From Verrucomicrobia bacterium 12-59-8 (lineage in GTDB: Bacteria > Verrucomicrobiota > Verrucomicrobiae > Verrucomicrobiales > Verrucomicrobiaceae), in assembly GCA_002279765.1 (NCBI GenBank), contig NCCR01000197.1, forward strand, positions 1 to 7,867: 7,867 nucleotides of DNA, given 5' to 3'. The position numbers and the translations under genes are program-made. Positions 4,530 through 7,867 of this stretch are shown here, piece by piece. The notes beneath the pieces are model-generated. The model had not been told where the DNA came from, searched no databases, and worked only from the letters and a program-made list of their open reading frames with translations. Every line of letters starts with the position of its first letter. The first letter of the stretch is position 1.

Positions 4530-6557
4530 TCAATGAGCTGGTGATTTCTCAAGACCTGCCGCAGCGCCGCTCTCCACTTTGAGCGTCTTGACTCTGCGTT
4601 CGCGTAAAGCCAGAAACACACCGTAGCAGAGCATCAACACTTGGCTGAGCCAGTAGGCGTAAATCTTGGGCCAGATGCCGTCCGTAAAGCCATAGGCATG
4701 CAAGCCGACACCGAGCTGGTTCACACCGAACCACGAGAAGATCACGATGCAGCCGAGAATGAGATTGCAGCAGTGCAGGCCGATCTCACGGATGTAACCG
4801 CCGAGGCGCGCATGCAGGATCACGAGGCACATCAGCACGATCATGAGTGCGCCGTTCTCCTTCGGATCCCAGCCCCAGAAGCGTCCCCAACTGTAGTTGG
4901 CCCAGATGCCGCCCAAGACGGTGCCCACCAAGGAGAGGAAAAGGCCGGCGGCGATAAACCCATAGGCGACTCGGGTCATCAGGCGCGCATCCTCTGCGCC
5001 CGTTTTAAACACGCCAAAGAGGCGCTGGATGAAATAGATCATCGAAATCAAAGCGGCCACCATGCACGCGGCGTAGCCAAGATTGATCATCGGCACATGG
5101 GTAGAAAGCCAGAAGTTCGTGATCAGCACGGCCTGGAGCTGCTGCAAGGTATCCGTGGCTTCGGAGGCCTCAAACTGGATGGAAAGAAACATGCACGCCG
5201 TGCCACCGATGGCCGTCACGAGCAGACCCAGTCCACGCTTCGTGATCGCCTCTGCGATCAAGCCGAGCAAAGCACAGGAGGCACCGATGAAGAGAATGGT
5301 TTCATACAAGGTCGTGATCGGCGGACGCTGCATGATGATGCAGCGGACCACCACGCCGGTCACAGCCAGTGCTGTGGCAGCACTCAGCAGCAGCCACGCG
5401 GCCAGCCTGGCACCCTTTTCAAAGCGTGAGCCCGGTGACACCCAGGTCAGCGCTACAGCGATGAGGCCAGTGAGGAAGATCCACTGCGCATAGAAGAAAT
5501 AGTCCGCACGCATCGAATGACGTTCCAAGGCAATTTGCTGCCCTTCCCCACGCGCTTTGGCAGCATCCTGAATTTTGCTCAGAAGCGTCTTGGACGCGGC
5601 TTTGAATTTGACCGTATCAGGCAGGGCCAGATAAAGGTCTTCATAGAGCGCCAGCCAGGCCAGCTGATCTGCCGCCACGTCTTTATCACCATTGATCGCG
5701 GTGAAGATCATTTCACCGGGACCGTTCCAAACATTGCTCCCGCCTGGGGCAGGTGGGAAGATGCGATACTGCTGCTCGGGGTTACCACTCATCATCGCGC
5801 CCAGCGCACCTTTGGCGAAACCTCGGAACCATGGGATTTGCATCGGCGGACCATTGTTGGCGCGAATGGCTGCGATGAGTGTGTTCAGGCTCTTTGACAG
5901 GCGCACCGGCAGGATCACTCCCTCAGGAAGGCCTTCTGGCTTTTCGCCCAATGGCTCACGGATGAAATCGAAATGCCCCGTGATCATTTCGTAGTCGAGG
6001 AAGTTCGCGGCGAGCTGCACGATCATGCGCTGCTCAGGCGTCTGTTTCCGGGGGGGGATCACGCGATATTCGCCCATCTTCTGCATCATGGTCTGCCGCG
6101 CTGGCTCGATCTCAACATAGCTGTACTGGTCACGCTTGGCCTTGGCCTTCAGTCCCAGCTCAGTGATGGCGGAGGAGTTGTCCACTTTGAACAGCGGCAC
6201 AATCCGGCCGATGTCCGGGCGGAACCAGCTCATCAGCATCCACTCCACGGCATTGAGCTTCACAGGCTTGTCGCCTTCTTTCGTGATTGGCTTCTGCGTC
6301 GCGGGATCAACCAGCGGCTTGCCATCCATCTCACCGCTGTCCGTTAGCCAGATGCTGCGGCGGGCACGGAAACGCAGCAGTCGATAGCTGGCCACATTTT
6401 CGAGCGGCTTGATGCGTCCGGCTTCCTGCACCGGGATTGAGGCGAAGGTCTCAACGACCTCCTTGTCACGGAACAGATCGAGCGGCGGCAGTTCAGCGGC
6501 GGCGGCATAGCCACCGAGCGTGAACAGCGTGAGAAGTACAAAACGAAGGGTTTTCAT
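4530..6557 (-). CDS. ccsA: Cytochrome c maturation protein CcsA/ResC with large periplasmic N-terminal region
   Basis: System II haem-handling membrane protein that with ResB exports haem and ligates it to apocytochrome c on the outer face of the cytoplasmic membrane. The preferred start gives 675 residues beginning MKTLRFVLLTLFTLGG, a clear signal peptide or anchor, 28 nt after the resB stop. An upstream ATG at 6623 would add 22 residues unlike a signal sequence and overlap resB by 38 nt. Residues about 25-350 are extracytoplasmic and contain PVQEAGRIKPLENVA near 43-57. The C-terminal half has about nine membrane helices. It also has RPPITTLYET (411-420), STHVPMINLGY (485-495, His487), the haem-binding SWGRFWGWDPKENGA (556-570) and GVNQLGVGLHAYGF (611-624, His620). 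RPP followed by TLYET resembles the NrfI/CcsBA branch. The gene order resB-ccsA indicates one operon. No clear terminator follows on this strand. Confidence 0.9.
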   Translation of the reverse strand: MKTLRFVLLTLFTLGGYAAAAELPPLDLFRDKEVVETFASIPVQEAGRIKPLENVASYRLLRFRARRSIWLTDSGEMDGKPLVDPATQKPITKEGDKPVKLNAVEWMLMSWFRPDIGRIVPLFKVDNSSAITELGLKAKAKRDQYSYVEIEPARQTMMQKMGEYRVIPPRKQTPEQRMIVQLAANFLDYEMITGHFDFIREPLGEKPEGLPEGVILPVRLSKSLNTLIAAIRANNGPPMQIPWFRGFAKGALGAMMSGNPEQQYRIFPPAPGGSNVWNGPGEMIFTAINGDKDVAADQLAWLALYEDLYLALPDTVKFKAASKTLLSKIQDAAKARGEGQQIALERHSMRADYFFYAQWIFLTGLIAVALTWVSPGSRFEKGARLAAWLLLSAATALAVTGVVVRCIIMQRPPITTLYETILFIGASCALLGLIAEAITKRGLGLLVTAIGGTACMFLSIQFEASEATDTLQQLQAVLITNFWLSTHVPMINLGYAACMVAALISMIYFIQRLFGVFKTGAEDARLMTRVAYGFIAAGLFLSLVGTVLGGIWANYSWGRFWGWDPKENGALMIVLMCLVILHARLGGYIREIGLHCCNLILGCIVIFSWFGVNQLGVGLHAYGFTDGIWPKIYAYWLSQVLMLCYGVFLALRERRVKTLKVESGAAAGLEKSPAH

Positions 6558-6585
6558 GCCGAGAAATACGTTGGCCGGAGGGCGG

Positions 6586-7867
6586 TTAGAGCAGCTTCCA
6601 CATCGCGAGGGCAAAGGCTGCATTGAAGGCAGCGATGAGGCTGAGGGAGAATGACCAGGGGTTCACCTTGAGGAAGCGGGCCAGCATCATGAGGAAGTGC
6701 AGCAGTAGGCCTTCCGCCACGATGATGCAGGAGATGAGTGGCCAGTGGTCAGCGGGATTTTCGACGATCATGAAGCCGGAGCTTTTCACCCCGGTGCCTT
6801 CCCTTTCACCGGAGCTGAAGGTGCTCTGGAACACGGCGTAGCCTTCGCTGCGCACGGGCTCGTTCATGGTGATGTAGCGCTTCTCTTCATGGTCGCCAGT
6901 GAGCTTGGTGACCTTGCTGCTGAAGCGGGCGGCGCGCTGGGTGCCGGGATGTTTTTCCTCCTCGGTTTCATCGAGGCGAATGGCAAAGGGCAGCTTGTAG
7001 GAGCGATGCACGAGCGAGATGAGATATTTGTCCGCGCCGACCGTGAGCGTCCAGGGTGCGGCGGCGAATTCCCAGAGGAGGCCCTTCTGCTCCTCCTGGG
7101 TCTTTTTATCTTTCGCGATGACGACGCAGGCGCTGGCGAGCTGTTCATCCGCCATGGCTGCGCCGTTCTCATCCAGCGTGCTTATCTCCTGAATGAAGTA
7201 ACCGTCCACGGCGTCGCGGTGGCTGCCATCGGCATCGCGCTTGGGTTGCGCGTGCTTTTTCCAGTTCGTGACCATGAGGTCAAACGGCAGGCTCTCGCTG
7301 GTGAAGGTGCGGCCTTTGCCTGCGGCGAGATCGCGAAACTTCGCTTCATCGATCATCAGCACGCTGCGTTTGGCCTTGGGGTCAGCCTGCACTTTTTCGA
7401 TCTCGATCACGCGGTCGTGGAAGCTCAGGAACTCGTCGCCTGTTTCGCCCTCGCGGAGGTTGAGGTTCCCCTCCTTGGCGAAGTGATGGGTGACCGCGCC
7501 GGCGGCGATCATGAAGAGAATGGCGAAGTGAGAGATGATGACACCGATGGTCTTCGGCGACTTGCGGATGCGCATGATGCCGCCGCACAGCAGGTTGACG
7601 AAGAGAATGGCCATGAGCGTGTAACCGCCGGGCACGATGTAGAGCGGCAGCGTGACATTGCCGATGTCCCAATACACATCAAAGGCGAGCGCGCGCCAGC
7701 AGGCGCCGATGTCGATGCGGTCAATGAACGCCGACTCAAAGTAGCGCGCCTGACTTGCGACGAGGCCGTGCTCCGCCTGCTCCAGCGTGCCGAGAAAGGT
7801 GAGCACGAGCAGCATGACCAGCACGGAAGTGGCGAGGCCGAAGCTGGAGAGGAAGGCGAAGACTTTC
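6586..7867 (-). CDS. resB: ResB-like cytochrome c biogenesis protein (5' partial)
   Basis: Partner of CcsA in System II cytochrome c maturation; ResB proteins help bind haem and deliver it to reduced apocytochrome. The frame stays open to the right window edge. The residues before an internal GTG at 7824 (KVFAFLSSFGLATS) form the first half of the first membrane helix, so the N-terminus lies beyond the window. Numbering from that GTG: FLGTLEQAEHGL (10-21) and YFES (28-31) are typical of the family. Next comes a pair of helices through GGYTLMAILFVNLLCGG and VIISHFAILFMIAAGAVTHH (95-114, with His99). A periplasmic region of about 240 residues includes YITMNEPVRSEGYAVFQSTF (317-336), the clearest ResB signature. 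Two terminal helices, including LLLHFLMML (373-381), end in AMWKLL. The stop is 28 nt before the preferred ccsA start. No AGGAG-like site lies between the genes. Confidence 0.88.
   Translation of the reverse strand, partial: KVFAFLSSFGLATSVLVMLLVLTFLGTLEQAEHGLVASQARYFESAFIDRIDIGACWRALAFDVYWDIGNVTLPLYIVPGGYTLMAILFVNLLCGGIMRIRKSPKTIGVIISHFAILFMIAAGAVTHHFAKEGNLNLREGETGDEFLSFHDRVIEIEKVQADPKAKRSVLMIDEAKFRDLAAGKGRTFTSESLPFDLMVTNWKKHAQPKRDADGSHRDAVDGYFIQEISTLDENGAAMADEQLASACVVIAKDKKTQEEQKGLLWEFAAAPWTLTVGADKYLISLVHRSYKLPFAIRLDETEEEKHPGTQRAARFSSKVTKLTGDHEEKRYITMNEPVRSEGYAVFQSTFSSGEREGTGVKSSGFMIVENPADHWPLISCIIVAEGLLLHFLMMLARFLKVNPWSFSLSLIAAFNAAFALAMWKLL

Noticed and set aside
4641..5429. A 262-codon plus-strand open frame opposite ccsA
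   Set aside because: The minus-strand protein carries the WGWDPKE haem motif and membrane helices. The plus-strand translation is a low-complexity, charge-rich product with no motif.
6558..6623. Upstream ATG at 6623 as start of ccsA
   Set aside because: The extra 22 residues are Cys/Pro/Arg-containing and not signal-like, and the start would lie inside resB. The ATG at 6557 begins directly with a good signal peptide.

Overview
The window reads as an ordinary chromosomal segment of a Gram-negative bacterium, most likely a verrucomicrobial one (Prosthecobacter/Verrucomicrobium-like). This taxonomic call is inferred from four things: prepilin-like proteins with an AFTLIELLVVI leader, an LpxI-type lipid A enzyme, a split ResB/CcsA cytochrome c maturation pair, and the lack of Shine-Dalgarno sequences at every start that can be examined. 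There are seven genes, two of them cut by the window edges. No tRNA, rRNA, CRISPR array or insertion sequence was seen.

Left part (2-1497, + strand): a 5'-truncated, kinase-fold protein resembling the small Ser/Thr/Tyr kinase domain of phage and plasmid 'polyvalent' proteins, followed by lpxI, which makes lipid X from UDP-2,3-diacylglucosamine in lipid A synthesis.

Centre (1543-3673, + strand): the most distinctive part. A whole transcription unit occurs twice in tandem: a conserved upstream block, a prepilin/pseudopilin-like gene, a strong intrinsic terminator and a short downstream flank. The two proteins align without gaps over about 230 residues, with about 77% identity by hand count. 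They then end in unrelated Gly/Pro-rich tails. The upstream 31-nt block lies exactly 68 nt before the ATG in both copies, and both terminators are built on the same GCCGCCGGATG-type stem.

Right of centre (3739-4374, + strand): a compact secreted N-acetylmuramoyl-L-alanine amidase (Amidase_3) with all expected zinc and catalytic residues, probably acting in periplasmic peptidoglycan turnover.

Right part (4530-7867, - strand, convergent with the amidase): a resB-ccsA (resC) pair for System II cytochrome c maturation. ResB is transcribed first and is truncated at its N-terminus by the window end. CcsA carries an unusually large periplasmic N-terminal region. Together they would export and hold haem and ligate it to apocytochromes outside the cytoplasmic membrane.

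No convincing wholly new system was found. The best leads are the tandem prepilin cassette with its diverging tails, and the stand-alone polyvalent-type kinase next to lpxI.
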